A stretch of 64,000 bases of DNA from 1162T-S-0a-05 sp050299435 (GCA_050299435.1 JBNKVX010000001.1:31498-95497), one strand, 5' to 3'; counted from the first letter of the stretch, positions 36,489 through 46,046 are shown. Notes: generated from the letters alone by a model not told the origin. Translations and numbers: made by a program.

Positions 36489-39400
36489 GTTGCTTTGATC
36501 TGTGAGATCAGGCTTTAGAAGTTTGAGTAACACCTGAATGGGATGCGGCAAACTGACGGCGCTTTCTCGTTTTGCCTGACTACGACAGGAATAACCTGTG
36601 GCGACAAGTAGTTCGTCAGTATCAGTATGGTCAACAGATTTTCTCCAGCTTAGATCGTAAATCTTGCTGGAGGTTTCACGATTGCGTTTTTCGTGTCCAT
36701 AGGTGCCAGACATACCGCAGCACCCCAGATTCTCAACTTTCAAGTGATGTCCTGCAGCTTCAAATATTTTAATCCAGGCTTGCAAACTTTTTGCAGCATT
36801 ACTGGATTCTGTACAGTGGGGTAAGAGTTTAATAGAGAGAGTATCGTGTGGCGATTTAATATTACGCAAAGCATCGAGTTGTTTAACTAACCATTCTTGA
36901 ATGAGTTGCACTTGAGGAGAGTGACCGTCGAGATATTTTGGGTATTCACCGCGATAGCTTAGTGTCATCGAGGGGTCAACGCCGACCAAAGGAATATTGA
37001 GTTCCGCAAATTTGGATAACATGTTTGCATTGCGTGTTGCAGTGCGCTTAAACGCAGGTAGAAATCCGTGTACATGTTGGGGCTTGCCATTCGCTTTATA
37101 GGGAGCAAGCAAGGGTTGAAAACCCAATAGCTTCAATAACTCAAATAAATCAGCAATAAGCGGCGACTCAAAATAACGAGTAAAAGCATCTTGCACAATA
37201 ATTACAATGTTGCTTCTATCTTCTTCCGGTAAAGCAGCGAGTTTTTTAAATTTGGCGATGGGGAAGCGCTTTTTAGATAATTTCTGTGTACTAAGTTTTG
37301 GACCGTCTACAAAACCGATTCCGTGTTTAAGTAAGCCTACGACGGGAGGAAACTGCATAAAAAAATTGTACAGCGCAGGAAATCGAGCGGCAATAGGTAA
37401 AAGCGACTCCAGACTTCCCACTAAATAGTCTTTTAAGGGCCGCAAATATCGCGTGTGGTAAGCGGCGAGAAACTTGCTGCGAAATTCTGGCACGTCAACT
37501 TTAATCGGGCATTGACCTGTGCAGGATTTGCAAGCCAGGCAGGCTGCCATGGAATCGTAAACCTGATGTGAAAAATCTTCCTGTCCAAAACCTTTGCTCA
37601 AAGAATTCAATGATTTCAGCGGGAATCTTAAAAATGAAGACAGGCGACTTTCATTGAGTTTGTTTTGTAGCTGGGTTGGTGTTGTTGATAATTGTAACAA
37701 CCACTCTTTAACGAGTGAGGAGCGCCCTTTGGGTGAATAAATGCGCTCGCGTGTAGCTTTCCAGGAAGGGCACATAGCATCGCTTGGATTCCAGTTAAAA
37801 CATGCTCCGTTGCCATTACAGTAAACGGCTTCAGAAAAAGTTTGCCAGTCTGCTGTTTTAATATTTCTATCTTTCTGTCCACGTGTGGGGACTTCATTAA
37901 TTTTTAGTAATTCGATAGTTGAATCGGGTGTGGCAATTTTTCCAGGGTTGAGCTGGTTGTTGGGGTCAAAAGTCCGCTTAATACGCTGGAGCTGGGAATA
38001 AAGTGGGCCAAAGAAATTGGGTGAGTATTCGGAGCGAACACCTTTGCCGTGTTCACCCCAGAGTAAACCGTGATACTGCAAACATAAATCAGCAATTCGA
38101 TCAGAAATTTCCCAGGCAATATCTTCCTGTTCAGGGTCTTTCATATCCAGGGCTGGACGCACATGCAACACACCAGCATCCACATGGCCAAACATGCCGT
38201 AATCCAATTGGTATGCGTCGAGAATTTCTCGAAATTCCATAATAAAATCGGCCAAATGTTCCGGGGGAACTGCTGTGTCTTCGACGAAGGGAAGGGGGCG
38301 CTTTTCACCTTCAGTGTTACCCAGTAAACCAACGGCGCGCTTTCTCATGGCCCAGACTTTGCTGACGGCATCGCGACCCTCTGCGATAGAGTATCCAATC
38401 CTGGAAGAATTATCGGTATCTGCTTTGAGACTGGACTGAATACTTTCCAATTTTGCATTCAAGTCTTCGATAGAGTCCGATGAAAACTCGACGAGGTTAA
38501 TACCTTGTAACTCATCCTCATTTTCAGGAAAGAAAGATTCAACTTGATGCCAGATAAAATCTTTCATTGCCAGGTTTAATACTTTTGAATCAATAGTTTC
38601 AATTGATGCTGGAGAAAACTGCATTAAATAATTGGCATCTTGCAGTGAACTTTGAAAATTATCATATTTGACAAGCACCAAAGCATTTTCAGCGGGAATT
38701 GGCAGAACGTTTAGTTTCGCTTCGCAGACAAAACCTAAAGTGCCTTCACTTCCGCACAAAATGTTATTGAGATTAATTTTTCCTGCTTCATCCCGTATGT
38801 GGGCGAGATCATAGCCCGTAAGGCAGCGATTGAGTTTGGGGAAGCTGTCCTCTATAAGCTCGGAAAATTCATTGTTGATATCGCACAATAAACGATAGAT
38901 CTCTCCGCTTAAGCTATCCTGCTCGCAAAGGGCTGAGACATCGCTTTCCTCCAGGGCATGACTGCTAATCAAATTTCCGTCGAGTAAAACTGTTTTAAGT
39001 TCGATTACATGGTCTCGTGTTTTACCGTACAAGCAAGAACCTTGTCCCGATGCATCAGTATTGATCATACCGCCAATTGTGGCGCGATTGCTTGTTGACA
39101 ATTCCGGCGCGAAAAAGAGATTGTGTTTTTTCAAGGCTTGATTGAGTTGATCTTTTACCACGCCTGCCTGAACACGTACCCATCCTTCATCGACGTTAAT
39201 TTCAAGAATCTGGTTCATGTGCTTGCTGAGATCAATTACCAAACCATCAGTAAGCGATTGAGCGTTTGTGCCTGTGCCACCGCCGCGTGGCGAGACTACA
39301 ATCTCAACAAAACGCTCTTCTTTTAATGTCTCGCAAATGAGAATGATGTCAGCTTGGTTCTTTGGGTAGAGGACGGCTTGCGGCAATACTTGATAAATCG

Positions 39401-39536
39401 AGTTATCCGTTGAAGCGACACTGCGATTTGCAAGATCAGCCTGAATCTCACCCTGAAAGCCATTGGCACGCAAAACAGTAAGGTATGCTGTGTAAAGCGA
39501 GTCCAGAGCTGCGTTGTATTTAAGTCGTGGAATCAT
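36480..39536 (-). CDS. ydiJ: YdiJ-type FAD/[4Fe-4S] D-2-hydroxyglutarate dehydrogenase
   Basis: 1018 residues, the same length as E. coli YdiJ. The N-terminal FAD-binding PCMH domain has VVSPRGGGTGTNAQSLTDGL and SNRATIGGMINTDASGQGS. A C-terminal FAD oxidase domain follows (FGHVDAGVLHVRPALDM, LWGEHGKGVRSEY, NPNNQLNPGKI-like). A ferredoxin-like cluster region (CLACKSCTGQCPIKVDVPEF) then precedes a CCG-type C-terminal module (LGCCGMSGTYGHE). It probably oxidises D-2-hydroxyglutarate or a related D-2-hydroxy acid and passes electrons to the respiratory chain. It is cytoplasmic or membrane-associated, without a signal. It is a single large gene upstream of GH67 on the same strand. Confidence 0.92.
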   Translation of the reverse strand: MIPRLKYNAALDSLYTAYLTVLRANGFQGEIQADLANRSVASTDNSIYQVLPQAVLYPKNQADIILICETLKEERFVEIVVSPRGGGTGTNAQSLTDGLVIDLSKHMNQILEINVDEGWVRVQAGVVKDQLNQALKKHNLFFAPELSTSNRATIGGMINTDASGQGSCLYGKTRDHVIELKTVLLDGNLISSHALEESDVSALCEQDSLSGEIYRLLCDINNEFSELIEDSFPKLNRCLTGYDLAHIRDEAGKINLNNILCGSEGTLGFVCEAKLNVLPIPAENALVLVKYDNFQSSLQDANYLMQFSPASIETIDSKVLNLAMKDFIWHQVESFFPENEDELQGINLVEFSSDSIEDLNAKLESIQSSLKADTDNSSRIGYSIAEGRDAVSKVWAMRKRAVGLLGNTEGEKRPLPFVEDTAVPPEHLADFIMEFREILDAYQLDYGMFGHVDAGVLHVRPALDMKDPEQEDIAWEISDRIADLCLQYHGLLWGEHGKGVRSEYSPNFFGPLYSQLQRIKRTFDPNNQLNPGKIATPDSTIELLKINEVPTRGQKDRNIKTADWQTFSEAVYCNGNGACFNWNPSDAMCPSWKATRERIYSPKGRSSLVKEWLLQLSTTPTQLQNKLNESRLSSFLRFPLKSLNSLSKGFGQEDFSHQVYDSMAACLACKSCTGQCPIKVDVPEFRSKFLAAYHTRYLRPLKDYLVGSLESLLPIAARFPALYNFFMQFPPVVGLLKHGIGFVDGPKLSTQKLSKKRFPIAKFKKLAALPEEDRSNIVIIVQDAFTRYFESPLIADLFELLKLLGFQPLLAPYKANGKPQHVHGFLPAFKRTATRNANMLSKFAELNIPLVGVDPSMTLSYRGEYPKYLDGHSPQVQLIQEWLVKQLDALRNIKSPHDTLSIKLLPHCTESSNAAKSLQAWIKIFEAAGHHLKVENLGCCGMSGTYGHEKRNRETSSKIYDLSWRKSVDHTDTDELLVATGYSCRSQAKRESAVSLPHPIQVLLKLLKPDLTDQSNQV

Positions 39537-39576
39537 CTAGTAAAAATAGCAGAAACCGGGAGAAGAGCGGATATTA

Positions 39577-39876
39577 TCACTCTTTATTCTTGCCTGTTGT
39601 ACTTTGGAATTTATCCATTTGATCTGAGCAGGCAGGTGTTTGAAATTTATCCTTCCACTCCGAGTAGGGCATGCCGTAAATGATTTCTCTGGCTACGTCG
39701 TAGTCCATCTCGATATTGCGCTCTTCCGCTGCGGCACGATACCACTTTGCCAGGCAGTTTCGGCAGAAGCCAGCCAAATTCATCAAGTCTATGTTTTGAG
39801 CATCTTTGCGCTTGTCGAGATGTTCGAGTAAGCGACGAAAAACTGCCGCTTCAATTTCTGTTTTTGAATCGCTCAT
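39577..39876 (-). CDS. DUF1244 domain protein
   Basis: 99 residues matching the small DUF1244 family: AAVFRRLLEHLDKRKDAQNIDLMNLAGFCRNCLAKW (in pieces RRLLEHLDKR, NIDLMNLAGFC, RNCLAKWY) and YDVAREIIYGMPYSEWKDKF. The fold is helical and function is unknown; two Cys in FCRNC are conserved in family members. Its ATG overlaps the moeA TGA (ATGA), so it is coupled to molybdenum cofactor synthesis. Confidence 0.9.
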   Translation of the reverse strand: MSDSKTEIEAAVFRRLLEHLDKRKDAQNIDLMNLAGFCRNCLAKWYRAAAEERNIEMDYDVAREIIYGMPYSEWKDKFQTPACSDQMDKFQSTTGKNKE

Positions 39877-41084
39877 GGTAAATCCTGTTGCATCAGTTCA
39901 GACAAGAATAAGACTTCGACTAAATCACCTGGCTCCATTGTACGGGCTTCAGGAATTAGTGCCAGAGCATCTGCCCACACCGTTGAGCTGAGTACGCCGG
40001 AACTTTGATTTGAAAATTTCTCTAACCTACCATCAATTACGGCTACTCGCATAAATTCCGGGCGCGTCTGTGCTTTGCTCACGGCGAATCCGAGAGGAAG
40101 TTGTTGTGAGCTTGGTGATAAATTTCTCAGGCCTTGTAATTTTCTCAAGGCGGGGGCAACAAAGAGTAAAAACGTGACAAAACTTGATACGGGGTTGCCT
40201 GGTAACCCAATGATTGGTGTTGATGCAATATGACCAAACACCAGAGGCTTACCTGGTTTCATTTTTATTTTCCAGCTTTCAATTTTTCCTAATTGGTCTA
40301 TTGCTGCTTTAACGTGATCTTCTTCGCCGACTGAAACACCGCCGCTCGTCAATATTAAATCAGCTTGACTGGCAGCTTGTTCAAGTGCCGCTATGGTGGC
40401 CGCTAAACTGTCTTCAATTGCAGGTTTTAACGTAAGATATTCACCGCCGAGTTTACTAACCAGAGCAGCAAGTAAAAATTTGTTTGAGTTATAAATTTGT
40501 CCACTTTGTAATGCCTGACCCGGTTCCACGAGTTCATTACCTGTTGCCAAAATCGCAATTTTGGGTCTCCTAATAACGGAGATAGCGTTCATACCCACGC
40601 TGGCAAGTAAACCGATATCCTGAGGGCGTATTAGAGAATTTGCAGGAATTAGTTCCGTTCCGCTAGTGACATCCTGACCTTGTAGCCTTACATTTTCCAG
40701 AGGGGCAACTTTTTTATTGAGACAAATTTTCTCGCCCTTGTTCAATATTTCACAGTCTTCTTGCATGGCAACGGCGTCAGCACCTTCGGGCAATATCCCT
40801 CCGGTAAAGATTCTTGCAACAGTATTTTCTTCAAGTGGCTGAGGTGTACTTCCCGCTGGAATACGTTGAGAAACGGAAAATGTTTGGGCTGCACTTTGCA
40901 AGCTGCCGCTGTTTAGCGCATAACCATCCATAGCACTATTGTTTTGTGGCGGCACATCAACCACGGAAATAATTTTATTTGAAGTCACTCGTTGAAGAGC
41001 GGAGAGTAGATCGACATTCTCGCTTCCGCTCAATGTCTGAATGTGCGACAGAATTGTTGCCTTGGCTTCGTCAACTGTGAGCAT
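39873..41084 (-). CDS. moeA: Molybdopterin molybdotransferase MoeA
   Basis: 403 residues. Inserts molybdate into adenylylated molybdopterin. Family blocks: VDVPPQNNSAMDGYAL near residue 60, ARIFTGGILPEGADAVAMQED, PGQALQSGQIYNSNKF, LTSGGVSVGEEDHVK and KPGKPLVFGHI followed by GLPGNPVSSFVTF. All MoeA domains are present. It is third in the moaA-moaB-moeA-DUF1244 operon, three bases after moaB. It would serve the two bisMGD enzymes of this window, including nitrate reductase. Confidence 0.96.
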   Translation of the reverse strand: MLTVDEAKATILSHIQTLSGSENVDLLSALQRVTSNKIISVVDVPPQNNSAMDGYALNSGSLQSAAQTFSVSQRIPAGSTPQPLEENTVARIFTGGILPEGADAVAMQEDCEILNKGEKICLNKKVAPLENVRLQGQDVTSGTELIPANSLIRPQDIGLLASVGMNAISVIRRPKIAILATGNELVEPGQALQSGQIYNSNKFLLAALVSKLGGEYLTLKPAIEDSLAATIAALEQAASQADLILTSGGVSVGEEDHVKAAIDQLGKIESWKIKMKPGKPLVFGHIASTPIIGLPGNPVSSFVTFLLFVAPALRKLQGLRNLSPSSQQLPLGFAVSKAQTRPEFMRVAVIDGRLEKFSNQSSGVLSSTVWADALALIPEARTMEPGDLVEVLFLSELMQQDLP

Positions 41085-41087
41085 GAA

Positions 41088-41597
41088 TTAAATGAGTTGA
41101 CCGACAAAATTACAAGGGCGATGTTTAGCATCAAGTTGAGATCGCAAAATACCGGTCCATCCGAGCTCGCAGGCTCCAGTTGAACCAGGTAAGCAAAAAA
41201 TGGCAGTTTTGTTGGCTAAGCCAGCCACTGCGCGAGATTGAATAGTTGATGTCCCAATGTCAGCAAAAGAGAGTTGGCGAAAGAGTTCACCAAAGCCTTC
41301 AATTACACAGTCAAATAAAGGTAATACAGCTTGCGGAGTATTATCCCTGCCCGCGAACCCCGTGCCACCTGTAATGACAATAACCTGTGCGTTTTTGTCG
41401 TGAATCCATTGTGAAACCACGGCGCGAATGTGATAAGTGTCGTCTTTAATTAAGAGCCTTTCGTAAAGCGAGTGTCCGTCTGCTTCAAGTAAATCCTGAA
41501 GTTTTTGACCAGAAGTGTCCTCATCCTCGGTGCGGGTGTCCGAAACTGTTAAGAGACATATGTTTAGCGGAACAAATTCATTAATTTTCTTCGACAT
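41088..41597 (-). CDS. moaB: Molybdenum cofactor biosynthesis protein MoaB
   Basis: 169 residues of the MoaB/MogA fold. Signatures: LLTVSDTRTEDEDTSGQKLQ, DDTYHIRAVV, VITGGTGFAGRDNTPQAVLP and FCLPGSTGACELGWTGIL. MoaB-type proteins adenylylate molybdopterin before MoeA acts, or substitute for MogA. It is preceded by moaA with a five-base gap and followed by moeA with a three-base gap. Confidence 0.95.
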   Translation of the reverse strand: MSKKINEFVPLNICLLTVSDTRTEDEDTSGQKLQDLLEADGHSLYERLLIKDDTYHIRAVVSQWIHDKNAQVIVITGGTGFAGRDNTPQAVLPLFDCVIEGFGELFRQLSFADIGTSTIQSRAVAGLANKTAIFCLPGSTGACELGWTGILRSQLDAKHRPCNFVGQLI

Positions 41598-41602
41598 AAC
41601 AT

Positions 41603-42619
41603 TTAGCCTCCAGTAGCATTCATAAATCTTACAATTTGGGGTTCATTTTGGATGTCGAAATGATGCTTTTCCGGCTTAATATTCATTGATTCAATAATGG
41701 CTTGTTTAAGTGCTTCATTATTTTGGGGACTGTTTTGGGGACTGTTTTGTAGATTGTCTCGAAGAATTTGTCTCAGATCCACAGAATGTTCATTGCCTAA
41801 ACATAATAGAAGCCTGCCCGATGCGCTAACACGAACGCGGTTACAGCTGGCACAGAAATTTTCGCTGTGCGGAGAAATAAAACCAATTTTATTTTTAAAG
41901 CCTTTTACATTCCAGTAACGAGAGGGGCCTCCAGTGTGCTCTGAGCTTTCACTCAGAGTGAAACGCCCAGACAATAAAGAACGCAAATCTTCGCTGCTTA
42001 TGTATTCAACATGACGTGAGTGAGAGTGGATTTCGCCTAGCGGCATTTCTTCAATAAAACTGATATCCAGTTTTTTTTCGAGCGCAAACTGAGCAAGGTC
42101 ATGCGCTTCGTCCAAATTGAAATTTCGCAACAGCACACTATTTAACTTTATTCGCTTAAATCCGGCGTCAATGGCCGCGTCGATCCCAGCAAGGACTTCG
42201 TCGAGATTGCCGTAGCGTGTCAATTTTTTAAATCGCTTTTCTTGCAGGCTGTCGATACTGATATTGACACTGGTTACTCCGGCGTCAACCAAGGCATGAG
42301 CATAAGGTTTTAGATTCGAACCATTGGTTGATAGACATAATTGCTCAAGTTCCAATTTGCCGAGCGCTTCAAACAGCTTTAGGACATCTTTGCGAATCAG
42401 TGGCTCGCCGCCGGTGACTCGAATTTTCTTAACACCTAATTCCGAAAAAACCTGGGCAATGCGAGCCAACTCTTCCAGATTAAGCACATCTTTTCTGGGC
42501 AGGAAAGTCATATCTTCGGCCATGCAATAGAGACAGCGAAAATCACAACGATCGGTGACGGATAAGCGCAAGTAGGTAATGGGGCGCTGAAATTTGTCTA
42601 TAAGTTGCTGTTTTGCCAT
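41603..42619 (-). CDS. moaA: GTP 3',8-cyclase MoaA
   Basis: 338 residues. Radical SAM enzyme that starts molybdopterin synthesis from GTP. The N-terminal cluster is C25-x3-C29-x2-C32 (CDFRCLYC) and the second cluster is in FCASCNRVRVSASGRLLLC. VTGGEPLIRKDVL binds SAM and the C-terminal Gly-Gly is present (ATGG). An in-frame tandem NSPQNSPQ sits in a C-terminal loop (see the repeat at 41721). First gene of the operon moaA-moaB-moeA-DUF1244. MoaC, MoaD and MoaE are not in the window. Confidence 0.97.
   Translation of the reverse strand: MAKQQLIDKFQRPITYLRLSVTDRCDFRCLYCMAEDMTFLPRKDVLNLEELARIAQVFSELGVKKIRVTGGEPLIRKDVLKLFEALGKLELEQLCLSTNGSNLKPYAHALVDAGVTSVNISIDSLQEKRFKKLTRYGNLDEVLAGIDAAIDAGFKRIKLNSVLLRNFNLDEAHDLAQFALEKKLDISFIEEMPLGEIHSHSRHVEYISSEDLRSLLSGRFTLSESSEHTGGPSRYWNVKGFKNKIGFISPHSENFCASCNRVRVSASGRLLLCLGNEHSVDLRQILRDNLQNSPQNSPQNNEALKQAIIESMNIKPEKHHFDIQNEPQIVRFMNATGG
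41721..41744. repeat. 12-bp tandem repeat inside moaA
   Basis: TTTTGGGGACTG occurs twice in tandem, then starts a third degenerate copy (TTTTGTAG). On the coding strand it encodes NSPQ NSPQ N and keeps the frame. It may be a slippage-prone site. Confidence 0.85.
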
Positions 42620-42680
42620 GAGTGCATTTTATATGATTCGGGGGTAAAACGGGGCGAAGATTAACGCAATGCTAATGGAT

Positions 42681-44393
42681 TTATCTCATCAGGAGCCAAA
42701 GCAGTCCAAGCCATCCTGCGGCCGCCAACAGCTGCCAGAATAACAACGGGTTGCGCTCCACTAGAGGCCGTTCGCGGTGCACTAGCCATTGGGGGTTGGG
42801 GCGTTTTAAATCTTGCAAAAACTCTGAAAGGGAAGTGTAGCGGCCGATTGGTCTGACACTGAGGGCCTTTTCCAGGGCGCGATCTAGCCACTGAGGCACC
42901 ATGGGGTTGTGCCGAATTGCTGATTGATATTCCAGCTTTTGAAAGTGCTTGATATCTTTCGCTTCGCCGAATGCGGAGCCATAAGGGGCTTTACCGGTGA
43001 GCATTTCATAAACCAAAACAGCAATAGAAAACTGGTCTGAAAGATGCCCGGTTTTGCCGCCATAGCGATATTCAGGTGCAGAATAATCTAAAGTGCCGAG
43101 AATAACATCGCGTTGTATGGGGGTTTTAAGTTCGTCGACGCTAGCAACCCAACAAGATCCAAAATCAATAATTTTTACCACTCCGCCATGACCAATCACG
43201 ATGTTTTCCGGCTTGATATCCTGGTGCAAGGTATCTTTTCGATGAAAAGCACGTACACCTTTAATCACTTGATCAATAATTTCTACCGTGTCACGAATGG
43301 GAAGAGGGTGACGTTCTTTTATCAGTTGAGCCAATGTTGGACCACTCACGTACTCAGTGAGGTAATACAAGTAACTGCGTTGCTGCGGTTGAATCACCCG
43401 CACTACATTGGGACTATTAATACGTGCGCCGACCCAACTTTCCATAACAAAACGTTCAATATAGGCGGGATCATCATCATAATTAATTGAAGGCGTCTTC
43501 ATTACCAAGCGCTTATTTGTGGAATCGCGCACAAGGTAAACCTGACTGCGTTCAGATTCGTGCAGAATTTTTTCGACGACATAAGTATCAATTTTATTCC
43601 CGGGTACTAGCGGGGGTGGAAAAGGAAGTGATTTTAAAGCCGCAACAACTTCGGCTTCACTGGCTGTACCCAGCGATTCAATTTTAATAATCTGTAAACT
43701 TAAATTGTCTTGGCTGCCACGCTCTAAAGCGAGATCGACAGCGCGACGAACCCATTCTTCTTTGTTATCTTTAAACTGATCATAAAAATAAAACCAATCT
43801 TCGCGTTTTAAAAATTCGTGTAAGCCATCTGAACTCAATATATAAATGTCACCGACATTCAATTCGAAACTGGAGCAATCGATATCTAAGGAAATGTCTG
43901 CCCCCAAAGCGCGGCTGAGGTGAACGGTGTCCTTATCCATACGCTGAGTATGATCGCGCGTTAACAGTTCAAAATCGTTTTGCCGTATACGTTGCAAGCG
44001 GGTATCGCCGACATGAAAACAAAACCCGGTACTGCCTTTAAGTATGAGAGCGGTAAAAGTTGTTAGATGGCCTTGTCCATAAATGGAGTTTCGACTTTGT
44101 CCCCATAGATATTGATTCAATGATTTTATGACGCGGTCAGCCGAATGAGTAGTAGACCAGGTATCCGGTGTGGCGAAGTAATCTGTGAGAAATCCGCTTA
44201 CTGCGGCCTGACTTGCCTGTCTGGCAGCCTCGCTACTGCTAACACCGTCGGCAGTTACAAAAGCCATGCCTTTACTGGTTAAGCTCGATCCATCGGGAAT
44301 ACGTGCACCCAGTGTGTCCTGGTTTTCTTTTTTTTGCCCCGCTTCGCTAAGTTGCGCAAAGCTGGCATGCAATGAAGAATTTAAGTGATCCAC
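42681..44393 (-). CDS. Bifunctional PP2C phosphatase / Ser-Thr protein kinase, membrane-anchored
   Basis: 570 residues. An N-terminal PP2C-type phosphatase (~10-240: FVTADGVSSSEAARQAS, FHVGDTRLQRI, LSSDGLHEFL, GSQDNLSLQII) is joined to a protein kinase domain (~265-530) with a VVEKILHESERSQVYLV start, Lys in RLVMKTPS, HQDIKPENIV (HQD for HRD), IDFG and an APE-like SAPEY. A single hydrophobic helix at the C-terminus (LLAAAGWLGLLWLL) anchors it, with the enzyme domains in the cytoplasm. GTG start. It follows the nitrate transporter on the same strand, an arrangement also known in Pseudomonas, so it probably tunes nitrate uptake or assimilation. Confidence 0.9.
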   Translation of the reverse strand: MDHLNSSLHASFAQLSEAGQKKENQDTLGARIPDGSSLTSKGMAFVTADGVSSSEAARQASQAAVSGFLTDYFATPDTWSTTHSADRVIKSLNQYLWGQSRNSIYGQGHLTTFTALILKGSTGFCFHVGDTRLQRIRQNDFELLTRDHTQRMDKDTVHLSRALGADISLDIDCSSFELNVGDIYILSSDGLHEFLKREDWFYFYDQFKDNKEEWVRRAVDLALERGSQDNLSLQIIKIESLGTASEAEVVAALKSLPFPPPLVPGNKIDTYVVEKILHESERSQVYLVRDSTNKRLVMKTPSINYDDDPAYIERFVMESWVGARINSPNVVRVIQPQQRSYLYYLTEYVSGPTLAQLIKERHPLPIRDTVEIIDQVIKGVRAFHRKDTLHQDIKPENIVIGHGGVVKIIDFGSCWVASVDELKTPIQRDVILGTLDYSAPEYRYGGKTGHLSDQFSIAVLVYEMLTGKAPYGSAFGEAKDIKHFQKLEYQSAIRHNPMVPQWLDRALEKALSVRPIGRYTSLSEFLQDLKRPNPQWLVHRERPLVERNPLLFWQLLAAAGWLGLLWLLMR

Positions 44394-44453
44394 GTTTAGG
44401 CTTTTGGAATTTTTAAACTTGCATTATGCCACGCTAAGCGCTGGGAGAGTGAA

Positions 44454-44491
44454 AACCCACTAGCAGTAAAAAGCATTGCCACCAGTGGGTT
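44454..44491. terminator. Hairpin between the nitrate transporter and kinase genes
   Basis: AACCCACT and AGTGGGTT arms, 22 bases apart, lie in the 121-base gap between the two - strand genes. On - the second arm runs into TTTTC. It may attenuate rather than end transcription into the kinase gene. Confidence 0.4.
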
Positions 44492-44514
44492 AAAAATTGA
44501 AAGACTTTTTATCT

Positions 44515-45984
44515 TTAACTCACTTCGATTTTTTCAATCGTACCATCTGGAAGTATTTCCACCATGTGGCCTTCGGGTTCCTCAAGAAACTGTACTAATA
44601 CGAAGACAATCAAGGCGCAACCGGCGATGAACATAAAGAACGTACCGGCATCAACAAAACTGAAAACAGTAAGAAAAGTTACTGCGCCCACGTTGCCAAA
44701 GGCGCCCGCCATACCCGCTATTTGTCCTGTCATTCGACGTTTTACCAGGGGCACCATTGCAAATACAGCGCCTTCTCCAGCTTGTACGAAAAAGGAACAA
44801 AACATCACTGCAATCACAGCGAGAGCGACAGGCCAAGTTGAAGTAATTTGAGAAAGAGCGAAATAGCCAATGGCCAGTCCGACAATAAAAATCGACATTG
44901 AAAGCCTGCGACCGAAAGTGTCGCTAATCCATCCACCGCCGGGTCGTGCAATAAGATTCATGAAGGCGAAGGCAGCACCCAGTGCGCCCGCTTGCGCCAG
45001 ACTTAAACCTTCAAATGTTTCGAGGAAAAAAGCAGGTAACATGGAAACAACAGCCAGCTCTGAACCAAAGGTAACGAAGTAAGCCCAATCCAAAATTGCA
45101 ACTTGCTTAAATTTATATTTTTGATGTTCTTCAACGCCATGTTGCAACATTTCCTTGTTGACTTTGTAAATCTGACTGAACTGAAAAATCATCAAAGCGA
45201 ACAGTCCAAGGTAAATGAGATTTACCGCTGTCTCGCCGAGCAGATTGACACCGCTGGGGCTTAGTTTCCATGCAAGCACCGCTAGAATAATGTACATGGG
45301 TAAATTCATTGCCAAGTAAAAATAAAAATCTTTTTTACTGCTTACTTCCAGACCGCCAGACTTTTTGGGTTTGAAGTAAGTTGAACCCTTTGGTGTGTTG
45401 CGCGCGCGCCAATAGAAAAATAAGCCATAAATAAATGCCATTACGCCGGTTGTTCCGATCGCATAGCGCCAGCCATCATCTCCGCCGTAAACTAATGCAA
45501 GCGTCGGTAAGGTAAATGCAGCGGCTGCAGATCCGAAATTTCCCCAACCTCCATAAATACCTTCGGCAATACCAACTTGGCGAGCCGGGAACCATTCACC
45601 AACCAGTCTGATACCAATCACGAATCCAGCTCCAACAAAGCCGGTTAAAAATCGCATGATGGCGAGTTGTTCATAAGTTTGTGCCGAAGCAAAACCTAAA
45701 CACAGTACGCCTGAGATCAGCAGTAATAAGCTGTAGACAATGCGAGGTCCGAACTTATCAACCAAAATGCCAATGGCAATACGTGCCGGAATAGTGAGAG
45801 CAACATTCAAAATAAGTAAGGCTTTCCACTGTGCTAGTGAGAGATTGAAGGCCTCCATAATTAGAGGTTTCAAGGGCGCATGAGCAAACCAAACCATGAA
45901 GGTAAGGAAGAAAGCAAACCAGGTTAAATGTAGTAAGCGAATATTGGTTTTGGAAAAATCTAAAAATTGGGTGATGGTTTTCAT
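44515..45984 (-). CDS. nasA: NarK/NasA-type nitrate/nitrite MFS transporter
   Basis: 489 residues with twelve membrane helices. Nitrate signature regions are visible: RIAIGILVDKFGPRIVY, FVGAGFVIGIRLVGEWFPARQVGIAEGIYGGWGN (in parts GIRLVGEWFP, EGIYGGWGNFGSA), NLIARPGGGWISDTFGRRLS and QIAGMAGAFGNVGAVTFL. It imports nitrate for assimilation. A near-consensus sigma-54 promoter (46031-46046) reads toward it. The divergent nirBD-nitrate reductase operon completes the pathway. The kinase/phosphatase gene lies downstream on the same strand. Confidence 0.94.
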   Translation of the reverse strand: MKTITQFLDFSKTNIRLLHLTWFAFFLTFMVWFAHAPLKPLIMEAFNLSLAQWKALLILNVALTIPARIAIGILVDKFGPRIVYSLLLLISGVLCLGFASAQTYEQLAIMRFLTGFVGAGFVIGIRLVGEWFPARQVGIAEGIYGGWGNFGSAAAAFTLPTLALVYGGDDGWRYAIGTTGVMAFIYGLFFYWRARNTPKGSTYFKPKKSGGLEVSSKKDFYFYLAMNLPMYIILAVLAWKLSPSGVNLLGETAVNLIYLGLFALMIFQFSQIYKVNKEMLQHGVEEHQKYKFKQVAILDWAYFVTFGSELAVVSMLPAFFLETFEGLSLAQAGALGAAFAFMNLIARPGGGWISDTFGRRLSMSIFIVGLAIGYFALSQITSTWPVALAVIAVMFCSFFVQAGEGAVFAMVPLVKRRMTGQIAGMAGAFGNVGAVTFLTVFSFVDAGTFFMFIAGCALIVFVLVQFLEEPEGHMVEILPDGTIEKIEVS

Positions 45985-46030
45985 CTTTAATCTCTGATGA
46001 CTTAATAACTAGAGGTATGGCGCCGGACAG

Positions 46031-46046
46031 TGCAATTCCCCTGCCA
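46031..46046 (-). promoter_or_regulatory. Sigma-54 promoter for the nitrate transporter
   Basis: Read on -, TGGCAGGGGAATTGCA matches the sigma-54 consensus TGGCACGnnnnTTGCA with one mismatch and exact -24/-12 spacing. The predicted start is near 46020, giving a leader of about 35 bases before the transporter ATG at 45984. Confidence 0.8.
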
